NCBI GenBank assembly: GCA_944387285.1
Contig: CALXEH010000017.1
Coordinates: 1 to 39,407 of the forward strand
Length of the DNA: 39,407 nucleotides
Direction: 5' to 3'
Source: an uncultured Oscillospiraceae bacterium
GTDB lineage: Bacteria; Bacillota; Clostridia; Oscillospirales; Oscillospiraceae
In this document: positions 24,654-32,216 of the stretch, piece by piece
Numbering within the stretch: the stretch's first letter is position 1
Layout of the letters: every line of letters begins with the position of its first letter
Translations under genes and position numbers: made by a program
The notes under the pieces: generated by a model
Told to the model about the DNA's origin: nothing
The model's input: the letters and a program-made list of their open reading frames with translations, nothing else
Database searches by the model: none

Positions 24654-25346
24654 TCAGTGCTTCGCGCCGTAGTCTCTGGCCCCAAATATGGCGGAGCCGA
24701 CCCGAACCATGTTCGCGCCCTCCGCAATGGCGTCCTCAAAGTCGCCGCTCATACCCATGGACAGCAAATCCATAGAGGTATTATCGTATTTTTTTCTCCC
24801 GATGTCAACAAAAAGCTCACGCATTTTGGCAAAATAAGGCCTGTTCGCGCCCGGAGTTTCCGAAATCGGCGGTATCGACATCAGCCCGCGCACCCGCAGG
24901 GCCGACAGGCTGGCCGCGTAATTGAGAAGTTCTTCCAGTTTTTCCGGTTCGACCCCGCTCTTGGACAGCTCCCCGGCGATATTGACCTCTATGAGCACGT
25001 CCTGCGTGACGCCGAGCTTGCTTGCCCTGGCGTCGATATCGTGCAGCAGCTCCGCGGAATCCACGGATTCTATGAGGTCCACGCCCTGTCCGACGAGGTA
25101 TTTTATCTTGTTCCTCTGCAGGTGGCCTATGAAGTGCAGCGGCGCGCCGGCATAGGCCCCGGCCGCGCGTTTTTCCACCAGCTCCTGCACGCGGTTTTCC
25201 CCGCAGGCGTCCACGCCTGCGGCCACGGCCTGCCTCACCCGCTCGGCGTCGTTCATCTTGCTCGCCGCGACCAGCAGGACCTGCCTGCCGTTTGCGGCCC
25301 GGTCTATCCTCTCGCGCACCCTCATGACGTTTTCCGCAATGCCCAT
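24654..25346 (-). CDS. yggS: YggS-family pyridoxal-phosphate homeostasis protein
   Basis: A 230-residue single-domain alanine racemase-fold protein that binds PLP but has no known enzymatic activity; it keeps the PLP pool balanced. Motifs: LLVAASKMNDAERV, where the lysine binds PLP, GENRVQELVEK, HFIGHLQRNKIKYLV, and the C-terminal LSMGMSGDFEDAI with VRVGSAIFGAR. I chose the ATG at 25346 because AAAGGAG lies eight bases upstream of it; the ATG at 25364 would contain this ribosome site in its own coding sequence. It follows the HlyD-like gene directly and precedes sepF. Confidence 0.92.
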   Translation of the reverse strand: MGIAENVMRVRERIDRAANGRQVLLVAASKMNDAERVRQAVAAGVDACGENRVQELVEKRAAGAYAGAPLHFIGHLQRNKIKYLVGQGVDLIESVDSAELLHDIDARASKLGVTQDVLIEVNIAGELSKSGVEPEKLEELLNYAASLSALRVRGLMSIPPISETPGANRPYFAKMRELFVDIGRKKYDNTSMDLLSMGMSGDFEDAIAEGANMVRVGSAIFGARDYGAKH

Positions 25347-25360
25347 GTCTCTTTCTCCTT

Positions 25361-26146
25361 TCATGGGACTTCGATCTGAGCTGTTATCTGCCGCAGGCCT
25401 GCCAGCCTGTCCATGCCTTCGGTGCCCGAGAGCAGCAGCACGACCTCGCCCGAGCTCTCGACCCTGGCCCGGAAGGTCTCGCCGTCCAGGCTGAGCTTCA
25501 CGGCCGTGCCCGGCTCGAGCCGGGCCGCGGTGAGCGCCGCGCAGTACCAGCGCAGGCCGGTTATGAGCCTCATGCCCGGCTGCTGCTCCGTTTTTGAGCC
25601 GAGCAGTCCCCTCAAGGTGCGCTCATCCATAGCCAGCGCCTCGCCGGGGCCCAGCCGTTCGAGCCCGTCGGCGCCCGAGGCGCACAGGCCCGAGACGCCC
25701 GCGAACAGCGGCTGTGCCGAGCCGAGGTCCGGCTCCGGCGCGCTGCCGGACAGGGCCGCGGCCATGAGCTCAAAGCTGCCTGAGGCCCTGGCCTCCGCCA
25801 GGGCGAGGCGCCTGTCCTCCGCCCCGGCCAGCCTTTGGGCCTCAAGTCCCAGGGCCAGGGCGGCGGGGTCCTCCGCCACGACGGCGTAAGCCGAGTACGC
25901 GGCCAGCTTTTCGCCCGGGCCGGCCAGGGGCACGGCCGCCTCGGGCAGTTCGAGCACGCGCTCTTCCCGTATGACCAGCGCCCGAGCGGTTATGAGCTTC
26001 GGTTCGGGCCCGGCCGTTGCCTCCGGGCCGGAGCCCGTATAGCTGCGCTCCAGCATCGCGGGCCAGCCCGCCGCGGCGCAGAGCACGGCCGCGGAGCACA
26101 GCCAGAGCAGCAGCTCCGCGCGGCCCGGTCTATGTAGCCTGCCCAT
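25361..26146 (-). CDS. Short HlyD-like membrane-anchored protein, unknown function
   Basis: 261 residues. A single transmembrane segment at about residues 12-28 is followed by an extracellular part rich in Ala, Leu, Glu and Gly. A middle part is helical (alanine-rich, about residues 85-125), and a C-terminal part resembles the beta-barrel region of HlyD/MFP adaptor proteins ([13 protein letters not shown], then [20 protein letters not shown]). HlyD-like genes often sit upstream of yggS-sepF in Clostridia, usually about 400 residues long, so this one seems reduced and lacks a clear biotinyl-lipoyl pair. Its first 17 bases overlap the end of hfq, so translation is probably coupled. Assignment is by pattern and gene order. 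Confidence 0.6.
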   Translation of the reverse strand: MGRLHRPGRAELLLWLCSAAVLCAAAGWPAMLERSYTGSGPEATAGPEPKLITARALVIREERVLELPEAAVPLAGPGEKLAAYSAYAVVAEDPAALALGLEAQRLAGAEDRRLALAEARASGSFELMAAALSGSAPEPDLGSAQPLFAGVSGLCASGADGLERLGPGEALAMDERTLRGLLGSKTEQQPGMRLITGLRWYCAALTAARLEPGTAVKLSLDGETFRARVESSGEVVLLLSGTEGMDRLAGLRQITAQIEVP

Positions 26147-26369
26147 CCGCCTCGCCCAGGTTTATCGGCCTCAGCGGCGCGATGGTGGAGATCGCGTGCT
26201 TGTAGATCAGCTGCTGCTTGCCCTCGGAATCGAGCACGACGGTGAAGCTGTCAAAGGCCTTCAGCGTGCCCCGCAGCTGGAAGCCGTTCATCAGAAACAG
26301 CGTCAGCGGCACGCGCTCGGCCCTGGCGCGGCAGAGGAAGGTATCCTGCAGGTTCTTTGTCTTTTCCAT
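26130..26369 (-). CDS. hfq: RNA chaperone Hfq
   Basis: 79 residues. It forms a hexameric ring that binds small RNAs and A- or U-rich messenger stretches. Sm1 is clear ([20 protein letters not shown], continuing through [19 protein letters not shown]) and Sm2 has the YKHAIST motif, with the His of KHA that defines the proximal RNA site. Order miaA-hfq is the same as in many bacteria. It starts the long operon that runs to purL, and a promoter is visible between miaA and hfq. The stop codon (TAG) lies inside the HlyD-like gene. A complete Hfq implies that this organism can use sRNA regulation. Confidence 0.95.
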   Translation of the reverse strand: MEKTKNLQDTFLCRARAERVPLTLFLMNGFQLRGTLKAFDSFTVVLDSEGKQQLIYKHAISTIAPLRPINLGEADGQAT

Positions 26370-26400
26370 TTCTCGCTCCTTGCCGGAGCGGCCGATTTAC

Positions 26401-26429
26401 ATAATACCACATATCTCCGCTCCGTTAAA
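26401..26429 (-). promoter_or_regulatory. Promoter of hfq and the downstream run
   Basis: Minus strand: TTTAAC at 26424-26429, 17-base spacer, TATTAT at 26401-26406. It lies in the 100-base gap after miaA. Two direct TTTGTAC words lie upstream of it (about 26437 and 26453), role unknown. Confidence 0.5.
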
Positions 26430-26469
26430 TAGTAAATTTGTACAAAACGGTCTTTGTACGTCAACTATC

Positions 26470-27408
26470 TTATACCGCAGCGGAGCAGAAAGTCGTCGAA
26501 TCGCGCAGGGCGGCGGCAAAATCCGGCGCACCCTCCCAGTCTATGCGCAGGGCGCCCTCCCTTCGCCGGAGCCAGGTGAGCTGGCGCTTTGCGTAGCGGC
26601 GGGTCTCGCGTTTGATCTTTTCGACCGCCTCCTCGCGGCTGCACTCGCCGCGCAGGGCCTCGGCCGCCTCCTTATAGCCTATGGCCTGCATGGCCGTCGT
26701 ATCCGGGCCGAGGCCGCTGCCGAGCAGGGCCTCCACCTCTTCAAACAGGCCCTGCGCGACCATCTCGTCCACGCGCGCGTCTATGTGCCGGTAGAGCTCC
26801 CCGCGCTCGGCCCAGCCGAGGATGATGTACTTCGCGTCGAAGGCCGGTTCGCGCTCGCGGCTCTCGCGGTCGAGCTCCGTGATCGTCCTGCCCGTGAGCA
26901 GGTAGACCTCGTAGGCGCGCACGATGCGTTTTTTATCCGCCGGATGCAGCCGGGCCGCGCGCTCGGGGTCGAGCTGGGCGAGTTCCCGGAGCATGGCCGC
27001 GCCACCTATCTCCTCGAAGCGCTCCTCGAGCTCGCGGCGCGTCCCGCCGGTCTCGTCCACCGCGCCGAAGCTGCGGCCCTGGACCAGCGAGTCGATATAC
27101 AGCCCCGTGCCGCCCACGACGATGGGCAGCCGGCCCCGTGAGATTATGTCCAGGCAGGCGGCCGTGGCCGCGTCCACGAACTTCGCCGCCGACCAGCTCT
27201 CCTCCGGCTCCGCGACGTCTATGAGATGGTGGGGCACGCCCTGCATCTCCGCAGCCGTGGGCTTGGCCGTGCCTATGTCCATCCGCCGGTATATCTGCAT
27301 CGAATCCGCCGACACGACCTCGCCGCCCAGCTGCTTTGCCAGCAGCACGCCGAGCCTGGTTTTGCCCGTCGCGGTGGGGCCTGTTATGACGACGATCCTC
27401 GGGGCCAT
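26470..27408 (-). CDS. miaA: tRNA dimethylallyltransferase
   Basis: Adds a dimethylallyl group to A37 of tRNAs reading U-starting codons. 312 residues, usual length. P-loop GPTATGKT at 10-17, then the family motifs VVSADSMQIYRRMDIGTAKPT, PHHLID and VVGGTGLYIDSL. The C-terminal helical part has IGYKEAAEAL and KRETRRYAKRQLTWLRR, the family's tRNA-contacting motif. It faces degV divergently, with 69 bases between them. Confidence 0.95.
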   Translation of the reverse strand: MAPRIVVITGPTATGKTRLGVLLAKQLGGEVVSADSMQIYRRMDIGTAKPTAAEMQGVPHHLIDVAEPEESWSAAKFVDAATAACLDIISRGRLPIVVGGTGLYIDSLVQGRSFGAVDETGGTRRELEERFEEIGGAAMLRELAQLDPERAARLHPADKKRIVRAYEVYLLTGRTITELDRESREREPAFDAKYIILGWAERGELYRHIDARVDEMVAQGLFEEVEALLGSGLGPDTTAMQAIGYKEAAEALRGECSREEAVEKIKRETRRYAKRQLTWLRRREGALRIDWEGAPDFAAALRDSTTFCSAAV

Positions 27409-27477
27409 AAAAACACTTCCATTCTTTTAAGTAATGTGCTATGATAGTGGGCATACGATAAGGAGGCAAATTGATAC

Positions 27478-28323
27478 ATGAGAATAAAGATCTCTACGGA
27501 CAGCACCTGCGACCTGCCCTCTGAGCTCATAGCTGCGCATGACATCGGCGTACTGCCGCTGTACATCATCCGGGACGGCGAGGCGCTTTTGGACGGCATT
27601 GACGTAAAGCCCGAGGATCTGTACGCCTATACGAAGAAGACCGGCAAGCTCTGCGGCACCTCGGCGGTGACTGTGGCGGACTATCTGAACGCCTGGAACG
27701 GCTGGCTGGAAGATCACGACGCCATCGTGCACGTCGCCTTTTCGTCCGAGCTTTCCGCCAGCTGCAACAATGCGAGGCTGGCGGCAACCGAACTGCCGGG
27801 CAAGGTCTGGGTGGTGGACTCTCTGAACCTCTCGACGGGCTTTGGGCATCTGGTGCTCGACGCGGCGCTCATGGCCGAGCGCGGCATGGCCCCGGAGGAC
27901 ATAGCCGCCGAGACGGAGCGCATGGTGCCGAAGATGGACGTGAGCTTTGTGCTGGACACGCTCGACTACCTGCGCAAGGGCGGGCGCTGCACCTCGGTGC
28001 AGGCCCTGGGCGCGAACCTGCTGGGCCTCAAGCCCTGCATAGAGGTGCGCGGCGGCAAGATGACCGTCGGCAAGAAGTACCGCGGCAAGATCGAGGCGGC
28101 CTACGTCCAGTACATAAAGGACCGGCTCGCCAACCGCGACGACATCGACACGCGCCGGGTCTTCATCACGGACTCGGGCCTGCCGGAGGAAGTGCGCGCG
28201 AAGCTGCGCGAGGTGGTGCTCAGCTGCCAGCCCTTTGAGGAGGTCCACAACAACCAGGCCGGCTGCACGATCAGCGGCCACTGCGGGCCCTGGTGCATGG
28301 GAGTCCTGTATTACCACAAATAA
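27478..28323 (+). CDS. DegV-family fatty-acid-binding protein
   Basis: 281 residues, full-length DegV. The N-terminus has the family signature (ISTDSTCDLPSELI, residues 5-18), and the lipid-head-contacting motif GTSAVT near residue 59-64 (usually T-S-x-P/T), followed by SSELSASCNNARLAA and the conserved DTLDYLRKGGRC. In related bacteria such proteins (FakB) present fatty acids to the kinase FakA; no fakA is in this window. The ribosome site is AAGGAGG. The C-terminal residues (ISGHCGPWCMGVLYY) agree with the family pattern of an H-x-GPG-like loop, with Cys instead of Gly. Confidence 0.9.
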   Translation: MRIKISTDSTCDLPSELIAAHDIGVLPLYIIRDGEALLDGIDVKPEDLYAYTKKTGKLCGTSAVTVADYLNAWNGWLEDHDAIVHVAFSSELSASCNNARLAATELPGKVWVVDSLNLSTGFGHLVLDAALMAERGMAPEDIAAETERMVPKMDVSFVLDTLDYLRKGGRCTSVQALGANLLGLKPCIEVRGGKMTVGKKYRGKIEAAYVQYIKDRLANRDDIDTRRVFITDSGLPEEVRAKLREVVLSCQPFEEVHNNQAGCTISGHCGPWCMGVLYYHK

Positions 28324-28335
28324 AGCCGGAAAGGG

Positions 28336-28370
28336 ACCGGGAAGGCCGTTTGGCCTTCCCGGTTTTGCTG
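28336..28370 (+). terminator. Terminator after degV
   Basis: ACCGGGAAGGCC (28336-28347) pairs perfectly with 28352-28363 around a GTTT loop, followed by TTTGCTGTTG. It may also serve the convergent membrane-protein gene, whose T-run side is weaker. Confidence 0.8.
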
Positions 28371-28403
28371 TTGCCGATGTTTTGCGCCCGGGCCGCGGAG
28401 GGT

Positions 28404-30143
28404 TCAGGCCAGCTCCAGCCCGCTGGCGGGGATGATGGCGCCCTTCGACCGCGAAGCGTGGATGCTCACCCGGTCGCCGACGTTCAGGATGACCGCCTCG
28501 GGGCAGTCCGCCGCGCTGAGGCTGTAGTAGGCGTCGGAGCCCTCGAGCCTGATATAGTACACGCTGTTGCCGTTTATGACCGAGCTGCGGATGTCCTCAA
28601 TGACGCCCTCTATCTCGTCCGTGTCCACGCTGACGCCGCCCTCGATGTTGATGCCGTTCTCGGCCAGCAGCTGCTCGTAGTTCTCGATGCAGCTCGAGAC
28701 GGAGGTGCCGGTCGCGACGACGTTGTACTGCTGGACGTTGACCATGGCGTACATCTTCACGAGCTGGCTGGCGTCCTTGAGGGCCATGAAGTAGGTGGGC
28801 TGCCCGCCGATATTGAGCAGCAGCGGGCTGGTGGCCTGGTACTCGTACTGCTGCACGGCGCCCATGGCCGAGGCCATGGCCGAGCTCTCCTCCGCGCCGG
28901 CGCAGGGATAGTAGTTGGCCTCCTTCGTCCTCTGGTTCACGAGGATGAAGCCGATGTTGCCCCTGTCGCCCGTCACGGAGGTGATGCCCGTGTAGAGCCA
29001 GACGTCGTCGTCCTGGGCGATGTAGTTGTACTGGCTCGTGGCCTCGGTGCAGCCGCTCTGGCCGAAGAGGCTGTTCCAGAAGCCGCCGTTATACAGGCCC
29101 CTGTAGTTGTACTGCTCGAGGATGAGCTCGGCGGTGTAGACCCTGTCCACCCACTGCGGCACGTCCGCGACGTCGTAGTAGGTGCTCTCGCCGGTGACGG
29201 CGTTCACGAGCACGGCGCCTATGGCGTCCTCGCCGCCGAAGAGGCCGACCTTGCGCGTCACTACCGTGGCGACCCAGTAGGGCTCGCCATCCTCGTTGAC
29301 CTCAAAGTTCACATCCGTGAACATCTTGGTCGGGTACTTGAAGCGCAGGTAGCGGTCGATATCCCGGAAGAAGTACTCGCTCGGCGAGTATCTGATGCCC
29401 TCCTGGAGCTTTTGCACCGTGACCTCCTGGGTCACCATGTCGATGACCATGTAGGCGGGTATGCCCTCCTTCTGGTTGTTCCACCACTTGAAGAAGTCGC
29501 CGTAGTTGAGGTAGGTGACGCGCACGGGGCGGTTCTGGTAGTTTATCTGGAAGCTGTCGCTGTAGACCTCGAACTGGCTGACGAGCTCGGAGAGCTCGCC
29601 GAGCTTGCGGTTGGCCAGGACGTTCGCGGAGGCGGAGTCGAGCATGGGGATCTGGTCGAAGGAGATCTCTGCCACGTCTGCGGCGAAGTCGCCGTCCTCC
29701 ACGGGCAGCAGCGCGGCGTAGTCGCGCGCCCTGAAGACCTTCCAGCCGATGAGGCTGCCGACCACGGCCACGGCCAGGCACAGGCAGATGATATAAAAAG
29801 GTATGGCTGCCTTCTTCCTCGCCTCGGAGACATAGCCCCTCACGCCCGCGGCGCTGAAGCCGCTGAGCACCAGCGCGCAGGCGCAGTAGACCGCGCACAG
29901 CAGGATGATGAAGAGGTAGAGCTCGCCCGAGTGGATGTTTATGGCGGGCAGCTTGAAGTAGAAATACACAAAGCCGAAGACCAGGGTTATGGCCAGGCTG
30001 ATGCCTAAGCTGGCCGCGCGGGAATGGGCCTTTCTGGGCCTGCGCTCGCCTCCGCCGGAGCTGCGCTCGGGCGGTACCCAGCTGTACTCGCCGGTGTTGG
30101 GGTCACGGTTGAAGCTGCCGAAGCTGCCGAACCAGGATTTCAT
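28404..30143 (-). CDS. Large membrane protein with an extracellular C-terminal part, unknown function
   Basis: 579 residues; I do not recognise a named family. Residues 1-43 are a basic and Pro/Gly/Ser-rich cytoplasmic start. Transmembrane segments at about 44-63, 75-95 and 112-134 follow, then a roughly 440-residue domain, which by the odd number of segments would be outside if the N-terminus is inside. This part is rich in Tyr, Asp, Asn and Val with alternating strand patterns, including two PepSY-like stretches (YMVIDMVTQEVTVQKL near 240 and IGAVLVNAVTGESTYYDV near 335) and an OB-like C-terminus (NVGDRVSIHASRSKG). GGAGG precedes the ATG. It is the second gene after tetR, 22 bases away, so its expression is probably tied to TetR. 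Confidence 0.7.
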   Translation of the reverse strand: MKSWFGSFGSFNRDPNTGEYSWVPPERSSGGGERRPRKAHSRAASLGISLAITLVFGFVYFYFKLPAINIHSGELYLFIILLCAVYCACALVLSGFSAAGVRGYVSEARKKAAIPFYIICLCLAVAVVGSLIGWKVFRARDYAALLPVEDGDFAADVAEISFDQIPMLDSASANVLANRKLGELSELVSQFEVYSDSFQINYQNRPVRVTYLNYGDFFKWWNNQKEGIPAYMVIDMVTQEVTVQKLQEGIRYSPSEYFFRDIDRYLRFKYPTKMFTDVNFEVNEDGEPYWVATVVTRKVGLFGGEDAIGAVLVNAVTGESTYYDVADVPQWVDRVYTAELILEQYNYRGLYNGGFWNSLFGQSGCTEATSQYNYIAQDDDVWLYTGITSVTGDRGNIGFILVNQRTKEANYYPCAGAEESSAMASAMGAVQQYEYQATSPLLLNIGGQPTYFMALKDASQLVKMYAMVNVQQYNVVATGTSVSSCIENYEQLLAENGINIEGGVSVDTDEIEGVIEDIRSSVINGNSVYYIRLEGSDAYYSLSAADCPEAVILNVGDRVSIHASRSKGAIIPASGLELA

Positions 30144-30165
30144 TTGATACCTCCAATTGATACTT

Positions 30166-30741
30166 TTACCGCAGGGACGCTACCCCGCGCATGATAAAGT
30201 CGCCGCCCAGCTTCGCTATCTCGGCCGGGGACTCCTTCAGTCCCGAGTTCATCCATTCCTTCGTTATGGACAGCATGCCCTGTACGGCGAAGGAGCAGAA
30301 GAGGTCGAGCTTCCTGTGGTCCGCCGTACAGGTGCGCTCCAGGAAGCTGCGCATATACTGGTTTTTCAGGGTCTCGAAGAGCCTCTGCTGGAACTCCATG
30401 TCGTTGTTGCGGCAGATGAGCGCCCGGTAGACGTCCGCGCTGTCGTAGCAGAGCTTCAGCACGTCCTCGAGATAGTGATAGGTGGACTGGTCCCAGTCCG
30501 GAGAGCTGTTGATTATGCTTATCTCCTCGAGCCTGACGAAAATAGTCTCCTCGAGCTGGGTAAGCAGGTCGTAAACGTCCTTGTAGTGCGCATAAAAAGT
30601 GCCGCGGTTCACGTCGGCCAGCTCGGCTATCTCCCTGACCGTGATCTCGCCCACGCTCTTTTCCATCATCAGCGTAGTGAGCGCCATGCGGAGCTGCTTC
30701 TTCGTCTTCCTCACCCTGCGGTCGGTTCTCGGTTCTTCCAT
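30166..30741 (-). CDS. TetR-family transcriptional regulator
   Basis: 191 residues. The helix-turn-helix occupies residues about 8-55 (TKKQLRMALTTLMMEKSVGE, then REIAELADVNRGTFYAHYKD). The C-terminal effector domain is not assignable; the WDQSTYHYLEDVLKLCYDSADVYRALI stretch suggests a TetR-like dimer domain (TetR_C_7/33 type). I chose the ATG at 30741 because AGGAG lies nine bases before it, whereas the ATG at 30750 directly abuts the ribosome site. It is divergent from the dehydratase operon and upstream of the unknown membrane protein, and could control both. Confidence 0.88.
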   Translation of the reverse strand: MEEPRTDRRVRKTKKQLRMALTTLMMEKSVGEITVREIAELADVNRGTFYAHYKDVYDLLTQLEETIFVRLEEISIINSSPDWDQSTYHYLEDVLKLCYDSADVYRALICRNNDMEFQQRLFETLKNQYMRSFLERTCTADHRKLDLFCSFAVQGMLSITKEWMNSGLKESPAEIAKLGGDFIMRGVASLR

Positions 30742-30797
30742 TTTCGTCATCTCCTGACTGTTTTAAAAAATATCGTGCACTGTATCCATATAAGATT

Positions 30798-30826
30798 ATT
30801 ATAAATGACGAATGAGCGTTATTCAA
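30798..30826 (-). promoter_or_regulatory. tetR promoter with imperfect palindrome
   Basis: Minus strand: TTGAAT at 30821-30826, 17-base spacer, TATAAT at 30798-30803. The spacer and -35 contain GAATGAGCGTTATTC (30810-30824), an imperfect inverted repeat that could be the TetR operator for self-repression. Confidence 0.65.
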
Positions 30827-30918
30827 CCACGAGTTTATTTTTGTACCGTCAATTTTCGCACAGCCCTGTACATTCGGCGGTGCATCTGTCGGTTAGCGCC
30901 ATAATTTTGACAATATGG

Positions 30919-30947
30919 TTGACGATATTTCACAAAGCCATTATAAT
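30919..30947 (+). promoter_or_regulatory. Promoter of the dehydratase operon
   Basis: TTGACG at 30919-30924, 17-base spacer, perfect TATAAT at 30942-30947. Two further words of the same kind (TTGACAATAT at 30907 and TTGACAATAA at 30971) flank it. Transcription would start near 30954, about 47 bases before the TTG start of the first gene. Confidence 0.8.
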
Positions 30948-31000
30948 GGAAGCAGCGAACGTACTGCATTTTGACAATAAAATATAAGGGGGAAAGAGCC

Positions 31001-32215
31001 TTGAGAGACCTGAAGCACCTGATCCGATTTGAGGAGCTGCTTCGCGCTGCGCACAATGAGCTTGTGCAGCAGGCCTGCGCCGAGGGGAAGTTGGCGCTGG
31101 GCTATAACTGCTCCTACATACCCGAGGTGCTGCTGGACGTGGAGGGCTGCTGCGGGCTGCGCCTGCGCGCGCCGGGCTGCACCAGTCCCGACATGGCCAC
31201 CTATTACATGACCAACCGGTCGTGTCCGTACTCCAAAAGCATACTTGAACGCGCCTTTGAGGGCGGCTACAACTTCCTGGACGCGCTCATCGGCCAGGAG
31301 TGCTGCTGCACCATGAACCGCATGGAGCAGTATTTTGAATACTGCGGCCTCATCCCGAAGGAGAAGTTCTTCGTCGCCTGCATAGACATGCCGATAAACC
31401 GCAGCGACTGGCACGTCGGCTACTACAAAAGGCAGATGGAAAAGAAGATCCTCGCCCCGCTCACGGAGGTCTACGGCGTGGACTTTTCGGAGGACAAGCT
31501 GCGCGCGGCGATAGCCGAGCACAACGAGCTCTGCCGCATCATAACAGAAATGGGCGAGCTGCGCAAGGCGGAAAACCCGGTCATCACGGGCTATGAGTTC
31601 CACGTCATGCAGCTCGTGAGCCTGACCTGCCCGAAGTACCTGATCCTGCCCCTGCTGCGCGAGACGCTGGAGGAGCTCAAGACGCGCGAGCCGGAGCCGA
31701 AGCCCTGGCACCGGGCGCGGGTCATGGTGACGGGCGCGGAGATCGACGACCCGGAGTTCACGAAGATGCTGGAGATGTGCGGGGCCATGGTGGTGGCCGA
31801 CCGCTACTGCTTCGGCTCCATGCCGGGCCGGGAGGAGATAGAGATACGCGAGGGCGAGACGGCGCTGGACGCCATCGCGCGGCACTATCTATACAACAAC
31901 CACTGCCCGAGGGCGATGGGCCCGAAGAACCTGAAGGCCCGCAAGCAGTACATTTACGACAAGGCCCTGGAATACGGCGCCGAGGGCGTCATAATCGAGA
32001 GCATGAAGTTCTGCGAATACTGGGGCTACGAGCGGGCGCAGGACGCGGCCTGGCTGACGGAGGGCTTTGCGGTGCCGGGCTCGCTGCCGGTGTGCCAGAT
32101 AGAGCGGGACTACACCTGCGCGGCCTCGGGCCAGCTGAGGACGAGGTTCCAGGCCTTCGTGGAGTCGCTGGAGATAAAGCGGATACTGGCCGCGGAAGAG
32201 AAGGAGGGCGCGTAA
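31001..32215 (+). CDS. 2-hydroxyacyl-CoA dehydratase family, smaller subunit
   Basis: 404 residues, in the HgdB/BcrC family of iron-sulfur subunits that remove water from 2-hydroxyacyl-CoA (or reduce aryl-CoA) by single-electron chemistry. Family features: SCPYSKSILERAFEGG near residue 70, the cysteine-rich GQECCCTMNRMEQYFEYC near 98-115, and a C-terminal KFCEYWGYERAQDAAWL with QIERDYTCAASGQLRTRFQAFVE. The start is TTG at 31001, with AAGGGGGA seven bases upstream; a longer frame from 30971 would include this ribosome site. It is one base away from the next subunit gene. The substrate is unknown. No activator ATPase (HgdC type) is present in the window. Confidence 0.85.
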   Translation: MRDLKHLIRFEELLRAAHNELVQQACAEGKLALGYNCSYIPEVLLDVEGCCGLRLRAPGCTSPDMATYYMTNRSCPYSKSILERAFEGGYNFLDALIGQECCCTMNRMEQYFEYCGLIPKEKFFVACIDMPINRSDWHVGYYKRQMEKKILAPLTEVYGVDFSEDKLRAAIAEHNELCRIITEMGELRKAENPVITGYEFHVMQLVSLTCPKYLILPLLRETLEELKTREPEPKPWHRARVMVTGAEIDDPEFTKMLEMCGAMVVADRYCFGSMPGREEIEIREGETALDAIARHYLYNNHCPRAMGPKNLKARKQYIYDKALEYGAEGVIIESMKFCEYWGYERAQDAAWLTEGFAVPGSLPVCQIERDYTCAASGQLRTRFQAFVESLEIKRILAAEEKEGA

Positions 32216-32216
32216 G

